NCBI GenBank assembly: GCA_018812525.1
Contig: JAHJDE010000200.1
Coordinates: 1 to 35,420 of the forward strand
DNA length: 35,420 nt
Source: Gammaproteobacteria bacterium
Lineage (GTDB): Bacteria; Pseudomonadota; Gammaproteobacteria; Chromatiales; Chromatiaceae
Direction of reading: 5' to 3'
Shown: piece after piece, positions 23,226-29,591 of the stretch
How positions within the stretch are numbered: position 1 is the stretch's first letter
Layout of the letters: every line of letters begins with the position of its first letter
Notes under the pieces: generated by a model
Told to the model about the DNA's origin: nothing
The model's database searches: none
The model's input: the letters and a program-made list of their open reading frames with translations, nothing else
Made by a program: the position numbers and the translations under genes

Positions 23226-23284
23226 GTGCCCTCCAAAGGGTTTTGTGGGCACACCGACTCCCTGTTCGGGGCGGTGTGCCCCGG
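23226..23284 (-). promoter_or_regulatory. Three-arm translational leader of cobS-like gene
   Basis: Arm 1 GGGCACACCG (23281-23272) pairs perfectly with arm 2 CGGTGTGCCC (23256-23247). Arm 2 also pairs with GGGCACA of the ribosome strand GGAGGGCACATG (7 bp). Sequence differs from the GAGACAC-type leaders, yet all three arms have changed together. Confidence 0.75.
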
Positions 23285-23299
23285 CTGGGGTGATGGTGC

Positions 23300-23328
23300 T
23301 TGACATGCGCTCGCTATAGTATCATACT
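23300..23328 (+). promoter_or_regulatory. Sigma70-like promoter of the plus-strand block
   Basis: Perfect -35 TTGACA (23300-23305), 17-bp spacer, -10 CATACT (23323-23328; 4 of 6). It faces the only plus-strand genes. It is the clearest consensus-type promoter I could find in the window. Confidence 0.7.
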
Positions 23329-23335
23329 GGTATCA
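23319..23335. promoter_or_regulatory. Direct repeat GTATCA x2, candidate operator
   Basis: GTATCA at 23319-23324 and 23330-23335 are spaced 11 bp, about one helical turn, and overlap the -10 box and start site. This is where the product of the first plus-strand gene could repress its own promoter. Confidence 0.5.
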
Positions 23336-23340
23336 GTTTG

Positions 23341-23814
23341 ATGCCATACGAGTCAATGCCAATGAAATCTCTTGTCGTCCGCTTCTCCAGCAAGGTCGCT
23401 GCCTTCGAAACCACGCATGATCGCCTCAAGGACATCGCCGAATTTCTCGGCGTCAGTCAAAACAAGGCAGCACACTACGCAATCAACAAGGCCTGGGAAT
23501 CACTCGCGTCGAATGACGACATGCGTGAGGATCTGGAATTCAAACGTCACGGGCGCAAGGTAGGAAAAGTGACATACCTCAATGCCCCAGACGATCTCAT
23601 CCAGCGCGTCGAGGAGCGAATTGCCAAAGGCATTCCGCTCCCCCACGAAGACGATCAGGACCTGGAAGGCTCTCTGCTGTTCCGGTTGTTATCCGCAGAG
23701 CAGCAGAACCAAGTCAGGTCTGAGTGCAGTCCGCTGGCCAAGCGCCGCCTCATCGTAAAGTTCCTTGAGGAACAACAAGATAAGGCGGTTGCCGCTGGCG
23801 AGGGCTTGTCATGA
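23341..23814 (+). CDS. Putative DNA-binding regulator or antitoxin, about 157 aa
   Basis: First plus-strand gene. Residues around 25-55 (LKDIAEFLGVSQNKAAHYAINKAWE) look like a helix-turn-helix or ribbon-helix-helix DNA-binding region; the C terminus is charged and helical. The start is uncertain: ATG at 23341, 23356 or 23362 are in frame and none has a strong ribosome site. The promoter predicts a transcript starting close to 23336, favouring the later ATGs. The next gene overlaps by ATGA. A regulator with its target, or a toxin-antitoxin pair, are both plausible. Confidence 0.75.
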   Translation: MPYESMPMKSLVVRFSSKVAAFETTHDRLKDIAEFLGVSQNKAAHYAINKAWESLASNDDMREDLEFKRHGRKVGKVTYLNAPDDLIQRVEERIAKGIPLPHEDDQDLEGSLLFRLLSAEQQNQVRSECSPLAKRRLIVKFLEEQQDKAVAAGEGLS

Positions 23815-24062
23815 ACCCTCGCCAGTATTTCGTCGAGGACCCCATGACCGGACGGATTCGCTTCACCAAGACTGGCGAGGCGCGCTTCCGGGAACGGTTT
23901 GCTCGATCCGGTTTCCAGATCGACCAGATCCGCACCATGGCCCAGTTCGAAGCGGCGGTTGACGCCACTTTTGAACGGGAGATGAACGAATTGGCCGCCG
24001 GAATGCGCGGTGAGGACCCGGTTTTGGACCAAATCCTTGCAGGGCTTCCTGGCTGGGCGTGA
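23811..24062 (+). CDS. Hypothetical protein coupled to the regulator, 83 aa
   Basis: Unknown; Arg/Phe-rich middle (RIRFTKTGEARFRERFARSGF) and acidic C-terminal half. Its ATGA overlap with the regulator suggests obligate co-translation, as for toxin-antitoxin or regulator-partner pairs. Confidence 0.72.
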   Translation: MNPRQYFVEDPMTGRIRFTKTGEARFRERFARSGFQIDQIRTMAQFEAAVDATFEREMNELAAGMRGEDPVLDQILAGLPGWA

Positions 24063-24121
24063 GGGCCTTGCGTTCCGCCCAATCTGATTTACCCTGACCA
24101 GAAACAGACAGGAGAAACCAT

Positions 24122-24304
24122 ATGCAAGTTATCAATGGCGGGCGAGACAAACTCATAGAAGAGTTCGGTCGCCTGATACTCGACACCTTCGGACGGAAAG
24201 ATGAAGTGGTCTATCGCCGCATGAGCGAGATATCCCATGCGCTTGATCGACGAACTGATCACCTTAGCGTTGTTCCCGAGCACGAAGCTCGGAACGCGAA
24301 ATAA
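24122..24304 (+). CDS. Hypothetical protein, 60 aa
   Basis: MQVINGGRDKLIEEFGRLIL..., mostly helical. It has a good ribosome site (CAGGAGAAACC). Its 3' end overlaps the 3' end of the convergent minus-strand gene by 41 bp. Function unknown. Confidence 0.65.
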   Translation: MQVINGGRDKLIEEFGRLILDTFGRKDEVVYRRMSEISHALDRRTDHLSVVPEHEARNAK

Positions 24305-24467
24305 TCTCCTCGTCAATCAGTCGGACCATCCGTTTCAGGTCACCCCTGAGTTCGGAGCGGGGGTTTTCTTCGAGAAATCGCAGATAGCCCCGCTTCTCCT
24401 CAATCAGTTTCTCCGTCTCGAACGAGTCAAGGCGGGTGAAGAACTCCTTCCAGAATTGCTTGTTCAT
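24264..24467 (-). CDS. Hypothetical protein, 67 aa
   Basis: MNKQFWKEFFTRLDSFETEK..., charged and helical. Start set by GGAGAAGCACC and a three-arm leader. It is the only gene between module F and the convergent plus-strand block. Function unknown. Confidence 0.75.
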   Translation of the reverse strand: MNKQFWKEFFTRLDSFETEKLIEEKRGYLRFLEENPRSELRGDLKRMVRLIDEEIISRSELRAREQR

Positions 24468-24522
24468 GGTGCTTCTCCGGTTAAGAGGAAACACCGACCC
24501 CTTCCGAGCGTGTTTCCCGGAT
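24468..24522 (-). promoter_or_regulatory. Three-arm translational leader
   Basis: Arm 1 GGGAAACAC (24518-24510) pairs with arm 2 GTGTTTCCTC (24494-24485). Arm 2 also pairs with the ribosome strand GGAGAAGCAC at 9 of 10 positions counting G-U. Confidence 0.7.
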
Positions 24523-24528
24523 GGGTAA

Positions 24529-24693
24529 GGTTGGTGCTGTCTTTACCGGTTCAGCTACCGGGCCTTTCGGCGAAAAAACCGGATATCTCTGAGCAGCCAG
24601 CCAAGACGGGCTGTTCGGAGGGATCAGGAATAAGGATATGGGATTATTTCCGGCGCGGATCGCGGAATAACCGGGTTTAAGCCGGTTTTGCGG
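24529..24693 (-). promoter_or_regulatory. Structured leader module F
   Basis: IR1, IR2, TATCC-type box. P1 is CTCCGAACAGCC/GGCTGCTCAGAG. P2 is GCC-GAAA-GGC. P3 is CCGG-TAGCTGAA-CCGG, where the CTGG/CCAG stem of other modules has become CCGG/CCGG on both sides. The tail is shortened. Confidence 0.8.
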
Positions 24694-24712
24694 AGCAAGG
24701 AAGGAAGGAGGG

Positions 24713-24756
24713 CAAGAAAACCTTTCCGCAACGATCCAAAAAGCGTTCCGGAAAGG
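24713..24756 (-). terminator. Terminator of the 28118-24800 operon
   Basis: CCTTTCC (24756-24750) pairs with GGAAAGG (24727-24721) and is followed on the minus strand by TTTTCTTG. A sequence-related hairpin (GGGCCTTTCC, AACGCTTT) occurs at 91-132. Confidence 0.6.
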
Positions 24757-24799
24757 CCCCTGGAACGCCTTGCAGGCGCCCAGGGACATCAGGTTCGGT

Positions 24800-25003
24800 C
24801 TATGCCGCCGAATCCCATCCGAGCCAAAACTCCTGGCGCTCAGGGTCCGTCAGCACATCGTTCGAAAGCCGCAGGTCGATGACATTGCGACTCAGGTTCG
24901 GGGCGTACTCGCCCAAAATACGGCGGTAGAAATCGCTTCCGTCCCGCCACTCCTCGTGGATGTGCTTGCCTGTGGCAAACAAATCCCTCTTTTTCATTTT
25001 CAT
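24800..25003 (-). CDS. Hypothetical protein, 67 aa (65 from the second Met)
   Basis: MKMKKRDLFATGKHIHEEW..., charged. ATG at 25003 overlaps the upstream stop; ATG at 24997 lies at a better distance from GAGGAGGAGG. Unknown function; last gene of its operon. Confidence 0.75.
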   Translation of the reverse strand: MKMKKRDLFATGKHIHEEWRDGSDFYRRILGEYAPNLSRNVIDLRLSNDVLTDPERQEFWLGWDSAA

Positions 25004-25179
25004 GCCTCCTCCTCGATGGCCTCGATGGCATGGAGCGCTTCATGGCAAAGGCCGGCGGCCTCTTGCCATTCCTTGTGCTCTTCGTTGGTCATGGAGCCGT
25101 CGCCCTCCATGCCGTGTTTTCCAGTCAGCTTGGCCGCAAACGCCCACATGGCGTTCATGGCCTCAAGGGTTTTATTCAT
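25000..25179 (-). CDS. Hypothetical protein, 59 aa
   Basis: MNKTLEAMNAMWAFAAKLTG..., helical and acidic, ending EAIEEEA. The start at 25179 follows GGGAGCTGAA, whose strand can pair with the arm upstream. Unknown function. Confidence 0.75.
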   Translation of the reverse strand: MNKTLEAMNAMWAFAAKLTGKHGMEGDGSMTNEEHKEWQEAAGLCHEALHAIEAIEEEA

Positions 25180-25245
25180 TTCAGCTCCCAGTAAGGAAAA
25201 AGGAGCCACCCCAGCCGGAGCTGGAGTGGCCCCGGTTGGGTTATA
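25180..25245 (-). promoter_or_regulatory. Three-arm translational leader
   Basis: GGCCACTCCAGC pairs with GCTGGGGTGGCT around TCCG, with one T-G wobble. The following GCTCC can instead pair with GGAGC of the ribosome strand. Confidence 0.65.
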
Positions 25246-25251
25246 TCGAAA

Positions 25252-26310
25252 TTACCAGGCGTAAGAGGAGCGGGGCTCCTCTTGCTCTGGCTGTGTTGGC
25301 TCAGGTTCCGCGTCCTTTTTCTCTTTCCGCTTTTTGGATGCCTTCTTTTCGGCCTCCTCCGTGTCGGCCTGGGTGACTCGCATCCGGCTGGATACGGCTC
25401 CCCGGTACTTGTCCAGCACGTCATCCGTCAGAACGAGCTGTGGAGCCAGTTCAGCGATCAACGCCTTCCAGTCCACGCTGGCCTGCTGCTGATAGCGCGT
25501 GATGGCGACACCATCGCACTCGGCGCGCAGGAACTCGCCCATCAAGAGCACCAGCTTGTCGTCAAACCCCTTTTGCTGGCCTTTCAGCGTCTTGACCTGC
25601 CCCTCGGCGGCGGCCAGGAATGCGCTGACGCGCTTTCTCTCGGCGGCCAGGGTCATCCACTCGCCACGCTCTTGCCCGGCGGGCACGAAGATGTCAAGCA
25701 GCGGGTCCTTGGCGGGTTCTTTCTCGTTCAGCACCAGATCCCAAAATGCTAGGGATTCGGTGATGATTTCCTGATGGAGCGCTTCATCCTTTTGGATGTC
25801 GAACTCCACCGTTTCCGGCTCGCCGGTCTGGGGATTGAAACGGAAGAACACCAGCTTCCCGCCGTCCGATCCGGCGACCAAAATCTGGTGCTGCACCTGG
25901 ACGTAGTAGCGCTTGTATTCCTTGGACTCCGTTCCGCTTTCCTTGACCGATTCAAATGTCGAATCGGCTGGGCATTTGATTTCGACGGGACGCCCGTTGT
26001 CATCCACCCCATCGAACGACACCCGAAGGATCGGATGCTCGTCATGCTCGCCGCAGAACGGCAGCAGCATGAGGCCGTACTTCTCCTCGATGTGCTTCCT
26101 TGCCACCGGTTCCAGCTCGACTCCGCGCCGGACATTGGGGTTTCCGGACAGGTCCACGGGGGGAACCTTGTCCAATTTCTCGGCCCAGATCCGCCAGGGC
26201 GTTTTCTCGTCGTGCCGGCCCAGGATCGCGGCTGCGTCCGTGCCCGTGACGCCCTGCTTGCGCCAGGGGTACCATTCTGGTGTCCGTTGGGCGATATTTA
26301 CGACGTTCAT
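25252..26310 (-). CDS. YqaJ-type (lambda exonuclease fold) recombination nuclease, 352 aa
   Basis: The PD-(D/E)XK core is complete: Glu in RRGVELEPVA (61-70), D100 in VSFDGVDD, and EIK at 110-112, followed by a QVQHQ motif. The family degrades one strand of double-stranded DNA 5' to 3', feeding 3' tails to an annealing protein, here RecT at 32136-33161. A helical region and a Lys-rich then Pro/Glu-rich tail end in SSYAW, the same terminal YAW as two other proteins. The start is 3 bp after the upstream stop with GAGGGGGTAGG. Confidence 0.92.
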   Translation of the reverse strand: MNVVNIAQRTPEWYPWRKQGVTGTDAAAILGRHDEKTPWRIWAEKLDKVPPVDLSGNPNVRRGVELEPVARKHIEEKYGLMLLPFCGEHDEHPILRVSFDGVDDNGRPVEIKCPADSTFESVKESGTESKEYKRYYVQVQHQILVAGSDGGKLVFFRFNPQTGEPETVEFDIQKDEALHQEIITESLAFWDLVLNEKEPAKDPLLDIFVPAGQERGEWMTLAAERKRVSAFLAAAEGQVKTLKGQQKGFDDKLVLLMGEFLRAECDGVAITRYQQQASVDWKALIAELAPQLVLTDDVLDKYRGAVSSRMRVTQADTEEAEKKASKKRKEKKDAEPEPTQPEQEEPRSSYAW

Positions 26311-26313
26311 GGC

Positions 26314-26853
26314 CTACCCCCTCTTCAGGCCCAGAAGGGCCGCGAAAGGGGAGTTGGCCATGCGTTCTGCCTCTGCGGCTTCGTATGCCGCCTTCTCTTC
26401 CGCGATCCTGGCTTGCGCCTCGCGGATATAGGCGACCTGCTCGGGCGTCGCCGAAAACCCGAATTCCTTTTCGGCCTCCCGTGCGGCATCCCATCGGGCT
26501 GTCGTGCTTCGTCCGCCCTTCCCGGCGCGGATGAATGCCTCGAACTTCTCCCTGTCCAGTGTCGGGGCCTGGCTTGCGAGCCAGAAAAACCCCGCTTCCC
26601 ATGAGGGCTGGGGGAAGGTCTGCCCCGTGCCCCAGTCCTGGCGGAACTGGACCACGGAAGTGGTTTCGGCGTGGGTGATCTCCCACGTCGTGTGGGACCA
26701 CTTCCCGTTCTTTTCATGGGCCACAGCTACGCCGTGGCACACGCCGGGAATACTCTTCCCGGTAAATGAATGGATGTCACCTTCCATGGTGACGATCACA
26801 CAAATCGCCAGACAGTCCCTGCTGCCCTGACGGTCGTTCCAAGTCGTTTTCAT
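26314..26853 (-). CDS. Hypothetical protein, 179 aa
   Basis: Unknown family. The N-terminal half is Trp/His-rich and probably beta (e.g. GKWSHTTWEITHAETTS). The C-terminal third is a charged helix (AYIREAQARIAEEKAAYEAAEAE). Located directly before the exonuclease gene, with which it is likely co-translated. Confidence 0.8.
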   Translation of the reverse strand: MKTTWNDRQGSRDCLAICVIVTMEGDIHSFTGKSIPGVCHGVAVAHEKNGKWSHTTWEITHAETTSVVQFRQDWGTGQTFPQPSWEAGFFWLASQAPTLDREKFEAFIRAGKGGRSTTARWDAAREAEKEFGFSATPEQVAYIREAQARIAEEKAAYEAAEAERMANSPFAALLGLKRG

Positions 26854-26940
26854 AACACCCTCCTTCGGGTATTACTGGGGCGCGTCCGCCCGGAAATTGA
26901 TTACCGGGCAAAGGCGTCCCTCTGTTGGTTGTTGGTTGAT
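26854..26940 (-). promoter_or_regulatory. Leader with ribosome site in a hairpin loop
   Basis: ACCC-GAAGGA-GGGT presents the ribosome site in a loop. Upstream, GCCCGG pairs with CCGGGC around TAATCAATTT, flanked by GACGC/GCGCC-type arms. Confidence 0.55.
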
Positions 26941-26996
26941 TGCGCTTGGCTGCGATCTCCTGAAACCCATTCTCCGGGGATCGGGAAACACGCAAC

Positions 26997-27851
26997 TCAG
27001 TGGCTGGAGGCAGTCGCCAGGCAGGGCTTGATGCCAGTGGCGAGTTTGTGCAGCTCGTCATGGGGCAGAGTGAACCCTGCCGCATGTTCGTGGCCGCCAC
27101 CGCCAAAGCGGCCGGCGATCACGGAGACATCCATGCCGCCGTCATTCGATGAGCGGAGGCTGAAATTGCGGCCTGATGGGGTATCGCAATACACCGCAGC
27201 AAACCGTTCGCCACACGCCAGGATCGCGCCTGCGTCTGATGCCCACCCCAAGGGGGCATTGACCATCGGGACATCGTGCCCCGCGATCACGCCACGGGTG
27301 GCGCAGCGGCGCAGGTGGCCCTCAATCTCCTTCTTGCGGCTCCTTGCAAGGCATGCGCCCTCCATGCGAAGAGAGGCGACGGGAGTTGTCAGCAGCCTGT
27401 CCCATTCCCCGAACTCCATGGGGTATGAGTACAGGGCGGCCACGATCTCCCGCGTTCCCTCAAGCTCGAACCGCCACAGGTCCTGATCCTGGATGTGGCA
27501 GAACAACTCGGGCTGCTCATCGCCTGGATAGAAGTAATCCCAGGCGAGCATTACGCCCGACCGCTCCATATCGAACACGGCCTCGACGTTGGGCGGCAGG
27601 CCCATCAGTTCCGCCTGAGCGGACTTGTGGTGGTCGAGGATCAGGATCGACCGGGCCTTTCCTGCCAGCTCCAGCAGGACGTGCCGGGGATAGGAAAAAT
27701 CGACCAGGATCAGATCCTCGCCTTCGCCAATGGCCGGAGGCGCTTCCTGGTAGACACCGGGAAAGAATCCGACCTCCGGCCCCAGTGCTTTTTTGACGAC
27801 CCACGCGGCGCCGAAGCCATCCGCGCAGTCGCCGTGATAAACACAGAGCAT
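26997..27851 (-). CDS. DHH-family phosphoesterase, 284 aa
   Basis: Motif I is HGDCADGFGAAW (6-17), motif II is VDFSYP (50-55), motif III is DHH (73-75). A C-terminal DHHA1-type motif GGGGHEHAAGF also appears. These are the metal and substrate residues of NrnA/RecJ-like phosphoesterases, so it probably hydrolyses short oligonucleotides or a cyclic or linear nucleotide signal. If the DUF1874 protein produces linear A2-P or similar, this enzyme could act downstream; that is inference only. The start at 27851 follows GGGAGAAGTAC. Confidence 0.9.
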   Translation of the reverse strand: MLCVYHGDCADGFGAAWVVKKALGPEVGFFPGVYQEAPPAIGEGEDLILVDFSYPRHVLLELAGKARSILILDHHKSAQAELMGLPPNVEAVFDMERSGVMLAWDYFYPGDEQPELFCHIQDQDLWRFELEGTREIVAALYSYPMEFGEWDRLLTTPVASLRMEGACLARSRKKEIEGHLRRCATRGVIAGHDVPMVNAPLGWASDAGAILACGERFAAVYCDTPSGRNFSLRSSNDGGMDVSVIAGRFGGGGHEHAAGFTLPHDELHKLATGIKPCLATASSH

Positions 27852-27910
27852 GTACTTCTCCCACACCTCCCCCGTCCGGGAGGCAATAAAGTCTCCCGAG
27901 ACGGCGGGTT
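27852..27910 (-). promoter_or_regulatory. CCGTC/GACGG-type leader hairpin
   Basis: Same hairpin as at 19905-19965: CCGTC/GACGG with CGGGAG/CTCCCG around TTTATT. CTCCC of the 3' arm can also pair with the GGGAG ribosome site. Confidence 0.6.
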
Positions 27911-27929
27911 TATATATATAGAGGGGGCT

Positions 27930-28118
27930 CTACTCGGCCAGGAGCCGGGACAGCATTTCCCCCTCAATGGTTTTGACGATCTTGCGCACGTCCTCACGGA
28001 CGCCCTTATCGACCAGCGTGGCGGCAAATCCCGCCATGCGATCGCGTTTGCTAACCAAATCCTCGTCGGACGCCTTTTCAAGAAAGGCGAAAAAGGCCGG
28101 CCACTGTTGGCGGCTCAT
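27930..28118 (-). CDS. Hypothetical protein, 62 aa
   Basis: MSRQQWPAFFAFLEKASDED..., a charged helical protein. The ribosome site is weak (AGGCGAAGCC). It lies directly after module G and heads the DHH/exonuclease unit. Function unknown. Confidence 0.68.
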   Translation of the reverse strand: MSRQQWPAFFAFLEKASDEDLVSKRDRMAGFAATLVDKGVREDVRKIVKTIEGEMLSRLLAE

Positions 28119-28140
28119 GGCTTCGCCTGTGGTAGTGTTT

Positions 28141-28308
28141 AGGCTGTCGTTGCCGGTCAGCTACCGGTGCTCCGGGGAGCAGGAAAATCGGCGGAAGCCT
28201 CAGAGCAGCCAACCGCAGCGGGCTGTTCAAAGGCATCCAGGGAGATAGGATAGGGACTTAAATCCGGAACGGATCGTGGAATAACCGGCTTAAAAGCGGT
28301 TATTCGGG
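28141..28308 (-). promoter_or_regulatory. Structured leader module G
   Basis: IR1 in its full form (GAATAACCG/CGGTTATTC), IR2 (ATCCG-TTC-CGGAT), box CTATCCTATC. P1 is CCTTTGAACAGCC/GGCTGCTCTGAGG. P2 is GCTC-CCCG-GAGC. P3 is CCGG-TAGCTGA-CCGG. It lacks the CAGCA(A/C)AAAC tail. It leads the unit 28118-24800. Confidence 0.8.
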
Positions 28309-28458
28309 GCAGGAATGAAAAAGCCACGGGACCGAGAGTATCGTTGGTGCTCTTCAGGGTTTGTTAGCCAAGTCCGCAGGCCGGGGCACTCGCGGTCGCC
28401 ACCATGAGGGTACTGTTTTTTTGCGCCGCCAGAGCCAGGATAAGGCCCCTTGACGCGG
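28309..28458. other. Non-coding spacer downstream of the Fic gene
   Basis: About 150 bp with no convincing gene. It contains a partial IR1-like GCGGTTATTCGCG at 28446-28470 and an AAGGCCCCTTGAC segment resembling the sequence upstream of module H (34127-34137). This suggests a decayed module edge. Confidence 0.4.
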
Positions 28459-29478
28459 TTATTCGCGCCTAATTGCGAGGCGCGAGATGGATTTCCCGTA
28501 GGCATCCACGAAGCAGCGTTCCGCCAGCCGGGTATCGCCCAGTTCGTAGAACGCCAGCATCGAAACGATGTAATCCTGTTTGCCGAAGTCGATAAACGAG
28601 ATCGGCGGCAGCTTGGCTTGTATCAGCGGTACATTGCACATGGCCCGCGATGTTCTTTTGTTTCCATCTTGGAACGGCTGGAGGTAGGCAATCCGCGTCA
28701 GCAGGTAAAACGCCGCCTGCACGGGATTCTCGATGGTGCCTGCCGTTGCCAATATTTTCTCCAGCATCCTTCCGATGTAGCCGGTACCGGGCCGGAATGG
28801 CGGCAGGTAGGTGCTGAAGCGGATATCCACATCGGTATATTCTCGCGTCGTTCCCCGCTGCTCCTTCGGCAGGAAGTGAGCCGCCTCTTTCAGCGCAGGC
28901 AGGTCATGATCGTTGGTCAGCAGGTCATGGACCTCGAAGATCGAATCCAGCCGCATGTGATCGTGCAGGTATTCGAACGCCTCCTTGTGGTTGAGCACGA
29001 GGAAGGCATCGGCCAACGGCTTGCCTGCCGATTTTTCCCCGTATTCGATCAGTGCCTGCGTATCCAGCAAGGAATAGGTTCCGCCTTCCAGGACGGAAGA
29101 AGCGCAGGCGAAATCGATCAGGAACTTGCCGAGTTCCCGCTTGTTGAGCAGATACGCGGGCATTCCCTTGAACCGTTGAACGGATTCCGCCGCCAGGTAG
29201 GGTTCAGGCTCCAGCAGCTCTTCCCGGTACGGAGCCAGCGTCCTTCCTGTATGCGGCCTCGCAAAGTAGGCCCGCAAAGCGGATAGGGGGTCCGCGCTAT
29301 GGTAGCGGGTGGCCGGTCCCTTTCCGGTGACCACCAGCGTCCCGGCCTGCAACGCCTCCTTTAACCGGCGATTCAGGGTTGTGCGGCTGAACTTGAGATG
29401 CCGTTCAATCTCGCCCGCCGAAACCCCTTGCGGAAAGTTGCCGACGAAATCCAGCAAATCAGCCATGGAGTTAAACAT
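28459..29478 (-). CDS. Fic domain protein with altered catalytic motif, 339 aa
   Basis: An N-terminal winged-helix-like domain (1-60) precedes a Fic fold. The Fic motif reads QPFQDGNKRTSR (around 266-277) where HPFxxGNGR is canonical: the catalytic His is Gln, and the second Gly of GNG is Lys. An inhibitory-helix-like SSVLEG lies near 126-131, matching the (S/T)xxxE(G/N) pattern. Fic enzymes transfer AMP or other groups to protein hydroxyls; loss of His usually abolishes AMPylation. This may be an inactive, regulatory or different-chemistry member. No ribosome site precedes the ATG at 29478 or 29466. Confidence 0.85.
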   Translation of the reverse strand: MFNSMADLLDFVGNFPQGVSAGEIERHLKFSRTTLNRRLKEALQAGTLVVTGKGPATRYHSADPLSALRAYFARPHTGRTLAPYREELLEPEPYLAAESVQRFKGMPAYLLNKRELGKFLIDFACASSVLEGGTYSLLDTQALIEYGEKSAGKPLADAFLVLNHKEAFEYLHDHMRLDSIFEVHDLLTNDHDLPALKEAAHFLPKEQRGTTREYTDVDIRFSTYLPPFRPGTGYIGRMLEKILATAGTIENPVQAAFYLLTRIAYLQPFQDGNKRTSRAMCNVPLIQAKLPPISFIDFGKQDYIVSMLAFYELGDTRLAERCFVDAYGKSISRLAIRRE

Positions 29479-29591
29479 GGACGTTTAACGACCCCGCCGG
29501 TTTAAGCCATTGGCGCAGGCATCGCACGACGCGCGCCGTGATAGCCGGGCGTCCGGCGGCATTTCTAACCATCCGTCGTTGCCGTTGGGGC
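29479..29591 (-). other. Spacer between IscB and Fic, with a hairpin
   Basis: No gene. GCCGG-GCGT-CCGGC at 29544-29557 forms a hairpin about 35 bp after the IscB stop, possibly the 3' end of the IscB element or a terminator without a T run. Confidence 0.4.

Noticed and set aside
24089-24316. Minus-strand open frame opposite the 60-aa plus-strand gene
   Set aside because: The plus-strand gene has a good AGGAG site at the right distance; the minus frame has none.
28290-28505. Minus-strand open frame of 71 codons after the Fic gene
   Set aside because: It overlaps the end of Fic and module G, has no ribosome site and no protein-like composition.
28459-29478. Calling the Fic gene a standard AMPylating toxin
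   Set aside because: The motif lacks the catalytic His, and no adjacent antitoxin gene is present.
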